Position numbers and translations under genes: made by a program. 6,740 nucleotides of DNA from JBGFRR01 sp041695045 (lineage in GTDB: Bacteria; Bacteroidota; Ignavibacteria; UBA10030), in assembly GCA_041695045.1 (NCBI GenBank), contig JBGFRR010000139.1, positions 1 to 6,740 on the forward strand. Direction: 5' to 3'. Below are positions 1 through 6,507 of the stretch, piece after piece (the stretch's first letter is position 1; each line of letters opens with the position of its first letter). Below the pieces are notes generated by a model. That model did not search any database and was not told where the DNA came from. It was given only the letters and a program-made list of their open reading frames with translations.

Positions 1-67
1 ATTCTCAAAGCCTCTGACCCGCGCACAACAGCACAACAATTCAAACAGAGAATAGAAGCGCATCACA

Positions 68-700
68 GTGCGTAAACAAGCCCTGATACTCGCCAACGGC
101 CATCCGCCGCGCAAGAGCCTTCTGCAAGAGTTGTTGCGCGCGTCGTCGCTCTTCGTTTGCGTCGATGGTGGGGCCAACATCGCTGCGTCGTTGAAGCTCA
201 AGCCCGACGCGATTGTCGGCGATCTTGATTCGATCCACGCCGAGACGCGCGTGCGGTTTCAGCATGTGCCGATGCATCAGATCATCGACGATACCTCGAC
301 GGACCTCGAAAAGGCCATCGCCTGGACGATCAAGCAAAAGTACGAACATATCGTAGTTGTCGGTGCAACAGGGAAGCGGCTCGACCACACGGTTGGGAAT
401 CTCGCCGTGCTCGCGAAGTTCTTCCCGGACGCCGTCATCACAATGGTTGACGATATGGGTGAGCTTGTCTTTGTCGGGCGAACGTATTCGTTCGAAGCCC
501 CGCCGGGCACTGTTGTTTCCCTCATTCCGCTTGCGCGCTGCGATGGCATCACCACGCGGGGACTCAAGTTTACGCTGGAGGGTGAAACGCTTGAACTCGG
601 CGGGCGTGGAATAAGCAACGTCGTCGTCTCCAATCCGGTTTCCATCACCGTGGAGCGCGGGAACCTCCTCCTGTATCGACGCACCACTCCCCACCATTAG
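68..700 (+). CDS. thiN: Thiamine pyrophosphokinase (thiamine diphosphokinase)
   Basis: This 210-residue cytoplasmic enzyme transfers pyrophosphate from ATP to thiamine, giving thiamine diphosphate (the active cofactor) and AMP. It shows the family motifs in order: VDGGAN (32-37), GDLDSI (51-56, metal/ATP-binding aspartates D52 and D54), DTSTDLEKAI (75-84) and GATGKRLDHTVGNL (99-112, the usual GATGGR-DH motif with K103 for the second G). A C-terminal beta-sandwich carries VSLIPL (150-155) and the thiamine-side GISN motif (181-184). The length is normal for bacterial ThiN. The start is GTG at 68, giving the usual MRKQALILANG beginning; only a weak purine stretch (AGAAG, 54-58) precedes it. The stop is 5 bases before the symporter ATG, so the two are very likely one transcript. 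No TPP riboswitch core is visible in the 67 bases upstream, though the window starts there and a longer leader cannot be excluded. Confidence 0.95.
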   Translation: MRKQALILANGHPPRKSLLQELLRASSLFVCVDGGANIAASLKLKPDAIVGDLDSIHAETRVRFQHVPMHQIIDDTSTDLEKAIAWTIKQKYEHIVVVGATGKRLDHTVGNLAVLAKFFPDAVITMVDDMGELVFVGRTYSFEAPPGTVVSLIPLARCDGITTRGLKFTLEGETLELGGRGISNVVVSNPVSITVERGNLLLYRRTTPHH

Positions 701-705
701 CCCGC

Positions 706-2100
706 ATGGTGAACCTCACGCCGCCCGACGTCTTGCTGATCGTCCTGTATTTGGCCGGCGTGGTGTTTGTCGGATTCCGCGCGGCACGGCATCGACGCAG
801 CGGCACCGACGACTATCTCCTCGCAGGCCGCACGCTGACGCTGCCGATGTTCGTCGCAACGCTCGTCTCAACATGGTATGGCGGGATTCTCGGAGTCGGT
901 GAATTCTCTTACACATACGGCATCTCGAACTGGATCGTCTTTGGGGTGCCCTACTACATCTTCGCGTTGCTGTTTGCGCTGCTGTTTGCGGCGCGTGTGC
1001 GAGCCACAAAGTTCTTCACCATCCCCGATAAACTCGAAGCCGCGTACGACCGCAAGACTGCTCTCCTCGGCGGCGTGATGACATTCATCCTCGTTACACC
1101 CGCGGCCTACGTGCTGATGCTCGGCATTCTCTTTCAACTGGTCGTCGGGGTCGGCCTGGCGCCGAGTGTTCTCATCAGCACGTTTCTCACCGTGTGCTAC
1201 TTCTATGCAGGCGGGTTTCGCTCCGGTGTGTGGGTGAACATGCTCCAGTTTGTGTTCATGTTTGTCGGGTTTGGGTTACTCCTCCCCTTCGCCTACAGTA
1301 GGTTCGGCGGGCTGGAGTTCCTTTCGGCAAACGTTCCGCCGCTCCACCTCACATGGCACGGCGGCAACTCATGGCAATATATCGCCGTCTGGTTCTTCAT
1401 CGCGCTCTGGACGCTCGTCGACCCGGCCTTCCACCAACGGTGTTACGCCGCAAAGGACGGACGAACAGCGCGCAGGGGTATTCTCCTTTCCATCGGCTTC
1501 TGGTGTTGTTTCGATTTCCTCACGAGTATGACGGGACTTTACGCACGCGCAGCATTACCGGACCTACATGAGCCGCTGTTCGCATACCCGATGCTCGCGG
1601 AGATAACACTCCCGTCTGTCGCGAAGGGATTGTTCTTCGTCGGTTTGTTGGCAACCATCATGTCAACGTTGAGCAGCCTCACGTTCATTTCGGCATCAAC
1701 GATTGGGAAGGATCTTGTGGGGCGATGGTATCGCCTGTCGGATGATTCACCGCTGGTCAAGCGGTGGACTCAGATTGGGCTCATCATTTCCGCTCTTGTC
1801 GCGATAGCGTTGGCATTGTTGGTCCCATCCGTCGTGAGCATTTGGTATACGATTGGGACGTGCATCATTCCTGGGCTGCTGCTGCCCGTTATCGCAGGGT
1901 ACTTCCCTGCGCTGCGAATGCGAGCGAGCGATGCGTTTCTCGCGATGCTGCTCGGTTGGCTAACATCAACCGGCAGTTTACTCTACGGCGTGTTGAGGGG
2001 ATCGGCCGATGCACCCGAATACATCTTCGGTATCGAGCCGATGTATCCGGGGCTGGCCGTGGCTGTTGTAGTGTGGTGGGTAGGACGCGTACGGAAGTAG
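706..2100 (+). CDS. Sodium:solute symporter (SSS family), possible thiamine-related transporter
   Basis: This 464-residue inner-membrane protein has about 12-13 hydrophobic segments, for example near 8-25, 45-65, 75-98, 120-150, 176-199, 225-241, 257-280, 305-330 and 354-400. Family marks are DDYLLAGRTL after the first helix (35-44) and ATIMSTLSSLTFISAS (316-331). The latter corresponds to the SSS sodium-site helix; S320 and T321 align by eye with the Na2-site Ser/Thr pair of PutP. The family (PutP, PanF, SGLT) couples Na+ entry to uptake of sugars, amino acids, vitamins or other solutes, and the substrate cannot be read from the sequence. The gene follows thiN by 5 bases and has no clear Shine-Dalgarno site, so translation may depend on ribosomes finishing thiN. 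An SSS protein (ThiV) has been predicted as a thiamine-related transporter in other genomes from riboswitch and context evidence. That makes thiamine or a precursor a reasonable but unproven guess here. Confidence 0.9.
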   Translation: MVNLTPPDVLLIVLYLAGVVFVGFRAARHRRSGTDDYLLAGRTLTLPMFVATLVSTWYGGILGVGEFSYTYGISNWIVFGVPYYIFALLFALLFAARVRATKFFTIPDKLEAAYDRKTALLGGVMTFILVTPAAYVLMLGILFQLVVGVGLAPSVLISTFLTVCYFYAGGFRSGVWVNMLQFVFMFVGFGLLLPFAYSRFGGLEFLSANVPPLHLTWHGGNSWQYIAVWFFIALWTLVDPAFHQRCYAAKDGRTARRGILLSIGFWCCFDFLTSMTGLYARAALPDLHEPLFAYPMLAEITLPSVAKGLFFVGLLATIMSTLSSLTFISASTIGKDLVGRWYRLSDDSPLVKRWTQIGLIISALVAIALALLVPSVVSIWYTIGTCIIPGLLLPVIAGYFPALRMRASDAFLAMLLGWLTSTGSLLYGVLRGSADAPEYIFGIEPMYPGLAVAVVVWWVGRVRK

Positions 2101-2108
2101 TGGCGCGA

Positions 2109-2127
2109 CCGATGAATTATCGGATTT
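2109..2127 (+). terminator. Possible weak Rho-independent terminator after the symporter
   Basis: Nine bases after the symporter stop lies an inverted repeat, CCGAT (2109-2113) and ATCGG (2119-2123), with a GAATT loop. The stem can extend by one G-T pair, and it is followed by ATTTT and then CCCATTT. The placement is right for ending the thiN-symporter transcript, but the stem is short and the T run is only four bases. It may be inefficient or coincidental. Confidence 0.4.
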
Positions 2128-2151
2128 TCCCATTTGGCATTATCTATCTGC

Positions 2152-2234
2152 TTGTTCCCATGCTCTGCGTGGGAACAAACTTCCAGACGCTCTGCGTCAT
2201 TATTGAACGCGGGAACGTCCCATCGTTGCATTCC
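2152..2234. repeat. Truncated copy of a dispersed hairpin-rich palindromic repeat (GCTCTGCG family)
   Basis: Three hairpins follow one another. The first has arms TTGTTCCCATGC (2152-2163) and GCGTGGGAACAA (2167-2178), 12 pairs including one G-T, around a TCT loop. The second is GACGC (2186-2190) and GCGTC (2194-2198), again with a TCT loop. The third is GGGA (2211-2214) and TCCC (2218-2221). A GCATTCC remnant sits at 2228-2234. From memory, this order matches the left half of a roughly 100-base intergenic repeat common in many environmental bacteria, whose translations give spurious peptides such as LCVGT and FPRSAWE; near-identical peptides (MLCVGT, FPCSAWE) occur here. The right half, which should hold the complementary GCAGAGCG hairpins, is missing. 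It lies between two convergent genes, the usual place for such elements. It could also act as a transcription stop or RNA end on either strand, but there is no T run. Confidence 0.72.
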
Positions 2235-2244
2235 GACTGATGTT

Positions 2245-3129
2245 CTATTGTGTGTTGAGAATCAACGGCAGGCCGTCCCGCCCGGAGCCGATGACGACAA
2301 TTTTGGAGTTTGCCGAGCCGGCTAACTTTTCTGTCGCTTCAATTCCTTTCCACCGCAAGAGTTGCTCACTAATCCCGCGGGCAACGATGTTCTGAAAATC
2401 AGCAATGCCCTGTGCCTCGATGCGTTTGCGCTCAGCTTCCTGTTTTTCGCGCGCAAGGACAAACTCCATCCGGTGGCTCTCCTGTTCTGCGCGCAGTTTC
2501 TCCTCAATCGCAGCCATTAAGCCGGGCGGCAGGCCAACGCGCCGAAGCGGCGTTGCCTCAACCGTGATGCCTCGCGGAGCAACGAGCTTCTCGATCTCCG
2601 TCTGGATTGCCCGCGCGAGCAGCTCTCGATCCGAGGTGTAGAGCGCTCGGGCTTCGTACGCTGCCGTCGCGCCGCGCACCACAGACCGGAACTGGGGTTC
2701 GAGAATAATCTGCACGTAGTTTTCTCCGATGGTCTTGTACACATCCGCCGCCTTTTCGGGATTCAAGTGGAACAGCGCACTCACTTCCAGCTGGACGGTG
2801 AGCCCTTCCCGCGACGGCACATCCAGGGTCTCCTTAATCTCTTGCGTCTTCACTGAAAACTTGACCACACGCGCCATCGGATTCACGGCATTGATGCCCG
2901 CCTTCAACGTGTTATCCGATACAACACCGAAGAAATCCACCACGCCGACGTGTCCTGCCGGCACCACCGTGAAGAATTGTGAGATCGCAACGCCGATAAA
3001 CAACACCGTCACAGCGAGGGCGAGGTTGGCGGAGCTGCGATACATCAAATTGAACTGTGCTCGTTTCCGGGCCGCTTGCCATGCGAGTGCGGCAAGGCCC
3101 GCTACAATAAGGCTCAAGATGAACAGCAT
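2245..3129 (-). CDS. Prohibitin-like SPFH/Band 7 membrane protein
   Basis: This 294-residue protein has two hydrophobic segments near the N-terminus (about 2-17 and 34-53), then a Band 7 domain opening with VVPAGHVGVVDFFG (55-68), as in prohibitins and HflK/HflC. It then has a charged, Ala/Glu/Arg-rich coiled coil (about 207-246) and a C-terminal strand, KIVVIGSGRDGLPLILN. SPFH proteins build ring- or cage-like membrane oligomers that organise lipid domains or regulate membrane proteases such as FtsH. The exact role here is unknown. The closest type is the bacterial prohibitin homologue rather than HflC, YbbK or flotillin, judging by the PAGHVGVVDFFG motif and the C-terminus. The length is typical, with the extra first hydrophobic segment at the long end for a prohibitin. 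The ATG start is fixed by a perfect ribosome binding site. The gene lies 122 bases after the histidine kinase, so it may have its own promoter. It converges on the symporter, with the repeat remnant 11 bases beyond its stop. Confidence 0.93.
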   Translation of the reverse strand: MLFILSLIVAGLAALAWQAARKRAQFNLMYRSSANLALAVTVLFIGVAISQFFTVVPAGHVGVVDFFGVVSDNTLKAGINAVNPMARVVKFSVKTQEIKETLDVPSREGLTVQLEVSALFHLNPEKAADVYKTIGENYVQIILEPQFRSVVRGATAAYEARALYTSDRELLARAIQTEIEKLVAPRGITVEATPLRRVGLPPGLMAAIEEKLRAEQESHRMEFVLAREKQEAERKRIEAQGIADFQNIVARGISEQLLRWKGIEATEKLAGSANSKIVVIGSGRDGLPLILNTQ

Positions 3130-3133
3130 AGCG

Positions 3134-3140
3134 ACCTCCT
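3134..3140 (-). promoter_or_regulatory. Strong Shine-Dalgarno site of the prohibitin-like gene
   Basis: On the minus strand AGGAGGT stands with five bases between GGAGG and the ATG at 3129. This is a near-perfect anti-16S match, the strongest ribosome binding site in the window, and it decides the start codon. The neighbouring genes have weak or no such sites, which suggests this protein is made at a higher level or independently of upstream translation. Confidence 0.85.
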
Positions 3141-3251
3141 ATAGTATTGGATGAAGAATTCCAACGAGATGCAATACGAAGATACGCAATGCGGTGTGCG
3201 GGGGCAAGCTAATTCGAAGGAGGATCAAAGGGAGAATCGACAGCGGACTAA

Positions 3252-5081
3252 TCAGCTGGTGCTCTCACCACGTTTGACGGTGAATTTGAAGGTGCTTCCA
3301 CGGCCCGGTTCGCTTTCCACCCAGATTTCTCCACCGTGTACCTTGATAATCTCGCGGCAAATCCACAAGCCGAGACCGCTTCCCTGAATCTCCTTCGTCG
3401 TCTCCGACTCCAGACGCGCATACTTACCGAACAGTTTGCCGATGTGTTCGGGGGCGATCCCAATTCCCTGGTCGGAAACGGAAAACAGAACTTCGTCGGG
3501 ATTGCGCTTGTCCACCGTCGCTTGCACGGTGATCAAGCCGCCGTTAGGAGAATATTTGACTGCGTTGGAGACGAGGTTTTGCAAGACTTGCCGGAGCTTG
3601 TTCTGATCTCCGCGAACGTAGGACGCGTCAAGGTCGACGGCGTGCTCTAACCTGTGCCGCGCTGACATTTTCACCATCGAGGCCGCTTCGCGGATAACCG
3701 ACTCCACGTTGACGACCTTGAACACATAGTTGAGCTGTCCCGACTCAATTTTGGCGATCGACAAAGTATCCTCGGCCAAGCGGCTCAGCTTGCCCGCTTG
3801 GTCGACGATAATGCTGAGATAATCGCGCAAATGTTTTTCCGAGACCGGCTCTCCTTTTCGAAGCAGCGACTTGGCTGCCAGCATAATGGTGGAAAGCGGC
3901 GTACGAAAATCGTGCGACACGATGCTGACGAATTCCGTTTTCAATTTGTCTAATTCGACGAGCCGTTCATTCGTGCGCTGGATTTCTTCAAACAGCCGTG
4001 CGTTGCGCAGCGCCGAACTGAGCTGGTCGCACAGCGTTGAGAGCACAAGCACATCGGTGTCGTCAAACGCGTTGAGCTTTGAATCCTCCACATTTAACAC
4101 GCCGACAACTTCTCCTTCAACCAGAATCGGGATCGCCAACTCGGCATTGGTGTACTGATACATGTAGGTCATGTATCGCGGTTCTTTCGTGACGTCGTTC
4201 GCAAGAATGTAGCGTCCCTCCTTCGCAACCGTACCGATGATACCCTGGCCAATTTTCTGACGATAGTCGGGGGGGAGAAAGTCGCTGTACTGGCCGGATT
4301 GCGCCGCGAGGGCGAGTTCGCCCCGTTCCCGGTCTACCAAGAAGATTGTCACATCGAAGTAGTGAAATTGTTTATGCAGCTGGTATGCCGCCGATTGCAA
4401 GAGCATGGCGACGTCCAGTGTGCCGGTGAGTTGGCGAGCAATCTGATTCACCAGTTCAAGCTGCACCATCCGCTTGTTGGCGTTGATGAGTGTGTGGGAA
4501 TTTTTCAGCGCCAGGGCAATCTGCAATCCTAACAGCTGCGCAATCCAGATATCGGCATCTTCGTACAGATTCTCGATGACGGAACCGACGCCGAGCGCTC
4601 CAACAACTGCTCCGTCGATTTTCAGCGGCACGAGCAGCATCGTCTTCATGCCCGCTTGCTTGGCCTCTTCTTCCGCCTCCGAGCACCGAACGGGAATCGA
4701 CGTGCAGTTCATGGCAACAGCCGAGCGATTCGAGATGGACCAGCCGACGACGCCTTCCGACACGCCGTACGAAAGAACGGGCGGCGGGTCTCCGGACGGA
4801 ACATAGAGCACGTGCAGGTCATACTGCTTTCGTTGCTCGGCAATACGTGCGAGAAAGGCCCATTCGCCGGGAAGCAGCCGTTTCGCCTGGGAGCGGAGCA
4901 CATCTAACAAGTCCGGCATCGACCGTGTGGCGTTGATGCGGACGGCAATATCACTCAAGAGTTCGATGCGGCTTCCGAGTTGTTGCAGCGCGTGAAGACG
5001 GTCATGAAACTCTTCCGGGCTGATGGATTCCGAATTTTCGCGTGGGCTCGGGTTCATTGATTGTGTGGTCTTTTCATTCAC
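3252..5081 (-). CDS. Soluble sensor histidine kinase with two GAF domains (GAF-GAF-HisKA-HATPase)
   Basis: This 609-residue protein has no membrane helix, so it probably senses a cytoplasmic signal. A short helical N-terminus leads into a first GAF domain (about 40-195) and a second, more typical GAF domain (about 215-355, with GQGIIGTVAKEGRYILANDV and a VVGVLNVED end). A helical linker (EEIQRTNERLVELDKLKTEF) leads to the HisKA domain, whose H-box SHDFRTPL holds the phospho-acceptor H390. The ATP-binding domain has N-box N506 (NLVSNAVKYSP), G1 box DQGIGI (D537) and G2 box GSGLGL (567-572), so all catalytic boxes look intact. GAF domains bind small molecules (cyclic nucleotides, haem, 2-oxoglutarate, NO); no ligand can be named here. 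No receiver or DNA-binding domain is attached and no response regulator is nearby, so it is an orphan kinase within this window. The chosen start is GTG at 5081, 20 bases after pmbA; an in-frame ATG at 5057 (residue 9) is an alternative. Neither has a clear Shine-Dalgarno site. Confidence 0.93.
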   Translation of the reverse strand: MNEKTTQSMNPSPRENSESISPEEFHDRLHALQQLGSRIELLSDIAVRINATRSMPDLLDVLRSQAKRLLPGEWAFLARIAEQRKQYDLHVLYVPSGDPPPVLSYGVSEGVVGWSISNRSAVAMNCTSIPVRCSEAEEEAKQAGMKTMLLVPLKIDGAVVGALGVGSVIENLYEDADIWIAQLLGLQIALALKNSHTLINANKRMVQLELVNQIARQLTGTLDVAMLLQSAAYQLHKQFHYFDVTIFLVDRERGELALAAQSGQYSDFLPPDYRQKIGQGIIGTVAKEGRYILANDVTKEPRYMTYMYQYTNAELAIPILVEGEVVGVLNVEDSKLNAFDDTDVLVLSTLCDQLSSALRNARLFEEIQRTNERLVELDKLKTEFVSIVSHDFRTPLSTIMLAAKSLLRKGEPVSEKHLRDYLSIIVDQAGKLSRLAEDTLSIAKIESGQLNYVFKVVNVESVIREAASMVKMSARHRLEHAVDLDASYVRGDQNKLRQVLQNLVSNAVKYSPNGGLITVQATVDKRNPDEVLFSVSDQGIGIAPEHIGKLFGKYARLESETTKEIQGSGLGLWICREIIKVHGGEIWVESEPGRGSTFKFTVKRGESTS

Positions 5082-5101
5082 ATCATCGTGTGCTGTTTCC
5101 G

Positions 5102-6442
5102 TTACAATCCTGCAAGCGTCATCCCGTCGATGCGCAGCGTAGGGGATGCGATCGAGCCGTTGAATTCGAGGTCGTTGCCGACCATCCGGACGTTCTGGAA
5201 CATCTCCAGCAGGCTGCCGGCAATCGTAACTTCATGGACAGGAAATATACATTCTCCTTGCTCGATCCACAACCCGCTTGCGCCGCGGGAGAAACGACCT
5301 GTTACCGTGTCCACTCCGAAGCCGATCATACCGGTTACATAGAACCCGCGGTCAACGCTTCGGATGATATGTTCCGGATCGTGCGGTCCGGGTTGAATGA
5401 AGATATTGAGGTGCCGAATGTGCGGTGCGGAAGCATACCCGCGCACCGCGTTGCCTGTCGATGAGCGCTGGACTTTTCGCGCCGTGTAGGAGTCATACAG
5501 ATACGTTTGCAGCACGCCGCGATCTACCACGACCTTTCTTTCGGTGGGCGTCCCCTCCGCATCGAACGGACGTGAGCCGAAACCGCGCGGAAGAAGTCCA
5601 TCATCAACAATGGTAACATGCTCGGATGCGACTCGCTCGCCGAGCTTGTCGGTCAAGAACGACATCTTCCGGTACACCGACTCGCCGTTGAGTGCGCCGG
5701 CAACAGCGCCTAGTAACGATGCCGCCATATGAGGATGCAACACAACGGGATACGAACCCGACTGCACTTTGCGCGCATTCAACATCCCCACGGCGCGCTC
5801 GGCTGCTTGTTCCCCAATCGTAGCGGCCGGAGGATGGTCGGCCATATGACGTTTACTCGAATACCAATGGTTCACCTCGCGCTTGCCGTTCTGCTCGGCC
5901 ACGACAGAACACGAGAGCACGGTGGCCGTCGATCGATACGCGCCGGAGAAGCCTTTGGAATTGGCGATGAACACATGCTCTTCGCCGTCGCTGACCGTTG
6001 CTCCTTCAACAACCTTTACACGAGGGTCGTGCGCGAGCGCCGCCTCTTCCATCTCACGCGCAAACCCGATCTTCTGCTCAGTGGCGATTGACCCCAACGA
6101 CGCGTCGACAAGGTCAAGGTTGGTGTGGGCCGTCGCCGAGGGAGGGTCGGGAATGCCGAGGAACTCATCCCGCGTTGCACGACGCGCCATCGCTACGCTT
6201 TCCTCAACCATCCGTCTTAGCGTTTCATCGGAAAAGTCTGTCGAGTGCGTAAAGCCCAGCCGTTTATCGGCGAGCACACGGAGACCGACGCCTTTGGAGC
6301 GGGCTTGCTTGAGCACCTCGATGTCGCCTGCCCGAAGCGTCGCCTCAAACTCTCGACCCTCCGACAGGTACACGTCCGCTTCTTCCGCTCCAGCACGCAT
6401 GGCAGATTCTAACAACCGGTTTGCGATGGTTTCATAGTTCAT
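5102..6442 (-). CDS. pmbA: TldE/PmbA family protein, non-catalytic partner of the TldD metalloprotease
   Basis: This 446-residue cytoplasmic protein is full length for the family. TldD and TldE form a heterodimeric zinc protease that degrades unfolded peptides; in E. coli it matures microcin B17 and degrades the CcdA antitoxin. TldD carries the HExxxH zinc site and TldE does not. No HExxxH is present here: the corresponding region reads GALNGESVYRKMSFLTDKLGERV, which matches the TldE pattern. The C-terminal signature TGRFSRGASGLWIEQGE (about 381-397, F384) and the following EVTIAGSLLEMF are typical of TldE/PmbA. The N-terminal part (about 10-230) contains the alpha/beta domain found in both subunits. 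The ATG start at 6442 gives the usual beginning and has a weak GGA about 8 bases upstream. The gene lies 65 bases after the TOBE gene and 20 bases before the histidine kinase, all on the same strand. No tldD is visible in the window. Confidence 0.94.
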   Translation of the reverse strand: MNYETIANRLLESAMRAGAEEADVYLSEGREFEATLRAGDIEVLKQARSKGVGLRVLADKRLGFTHSTDFSDETLRRMVEESVAMARRATRDEFLGIPDPPSATAHTNLDLVDASLGSIATEQKIGFAREMEEAALAHDPRVKVVEGATVSDGEEHVFIANSKGFSGAYRSTATVLSCSVVAEQNGKREVNHWYSSKRHMADHPPAATIGEQAAERAVGMLNARKVQSGSYPVVLHPHMAASLLGAVAGALNGESVYRKMSFLTDKLGERVASEHVTIVDDGLLPRGFGSRPFDAEGTPTERKVVVDRGVLQTYLYDSYTARKVQRSSTGNAVRGYASAPHIRHLNIFIQPGPHDPEHIIRSVDRGFYVTGMIGFGVDTVTGRFSRGASGLWIEQGECIFPVHEVTIAGSLLEMFQNVRMVGNDLEFNGSIASPTLRIDGMTLAGL

Positions 6443-6507
6443 GATATTCCATGTTTTGCGGTGCAGCTTTCACGATTACCAAGGTTACGAAGAACTTTGA
6501 TTTCTGT

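Noticed and set aside
1..67. TPP riboswitch upstream of thiN
   Set aside because: The conserved CTGAGA and ACC-CTGATC-type core segments are not present in the 67 visible bases; any longer leader lies outside the window.
41..697. Long open frame antisense to thiN (218 codons)
   Set aside because: It mirrors the strongly supported thiN gene, has low-complexity charged content and no recognisable motif. It is a by-product of GC-biased codon use.
1764..2240. Open frame of 158 codons running through the symporter 3' end into the repeat
   Set aside because: It overlaps the symporter out of frame, and its tail (MLCVGT...) is the known kind of spurious translation of the palindromic repeat.
3130..3251. 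Promoter of the prohibitin-like gene in the 122-base gap
   Set aside because: A TACTAT near the ribosome binding site resembles a -10 box, but no -35 element lies at proper spacing and it overlaps the leader too closely. A TTGGA/TCCAA inverted repeat (3147-3164) is too short to interpret.
3151..3387. Plus-strand frame of 78 codons in the kinase-prohibitin gap
   Set aside because: It mostly overlaps the kinase C-terminus in antisense and has no domain-like sequence or convincing ribosome binding site.
5883..6437. Open frame of 184 codons antisense to pmbA
   Set aside because: Its Ser/Arg/Ala-rich translation is typical of a shadow frame. The opposite strand encodes a clear full-length TldE protein.
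6443..6507. Terminator between the TOBE gene and pmbA
   Set aside because: A weak AAGGTT/AACTTT pairing exists on the plus strand, but it is imperfect on the transcribed (minus) strand and lacks a T run.
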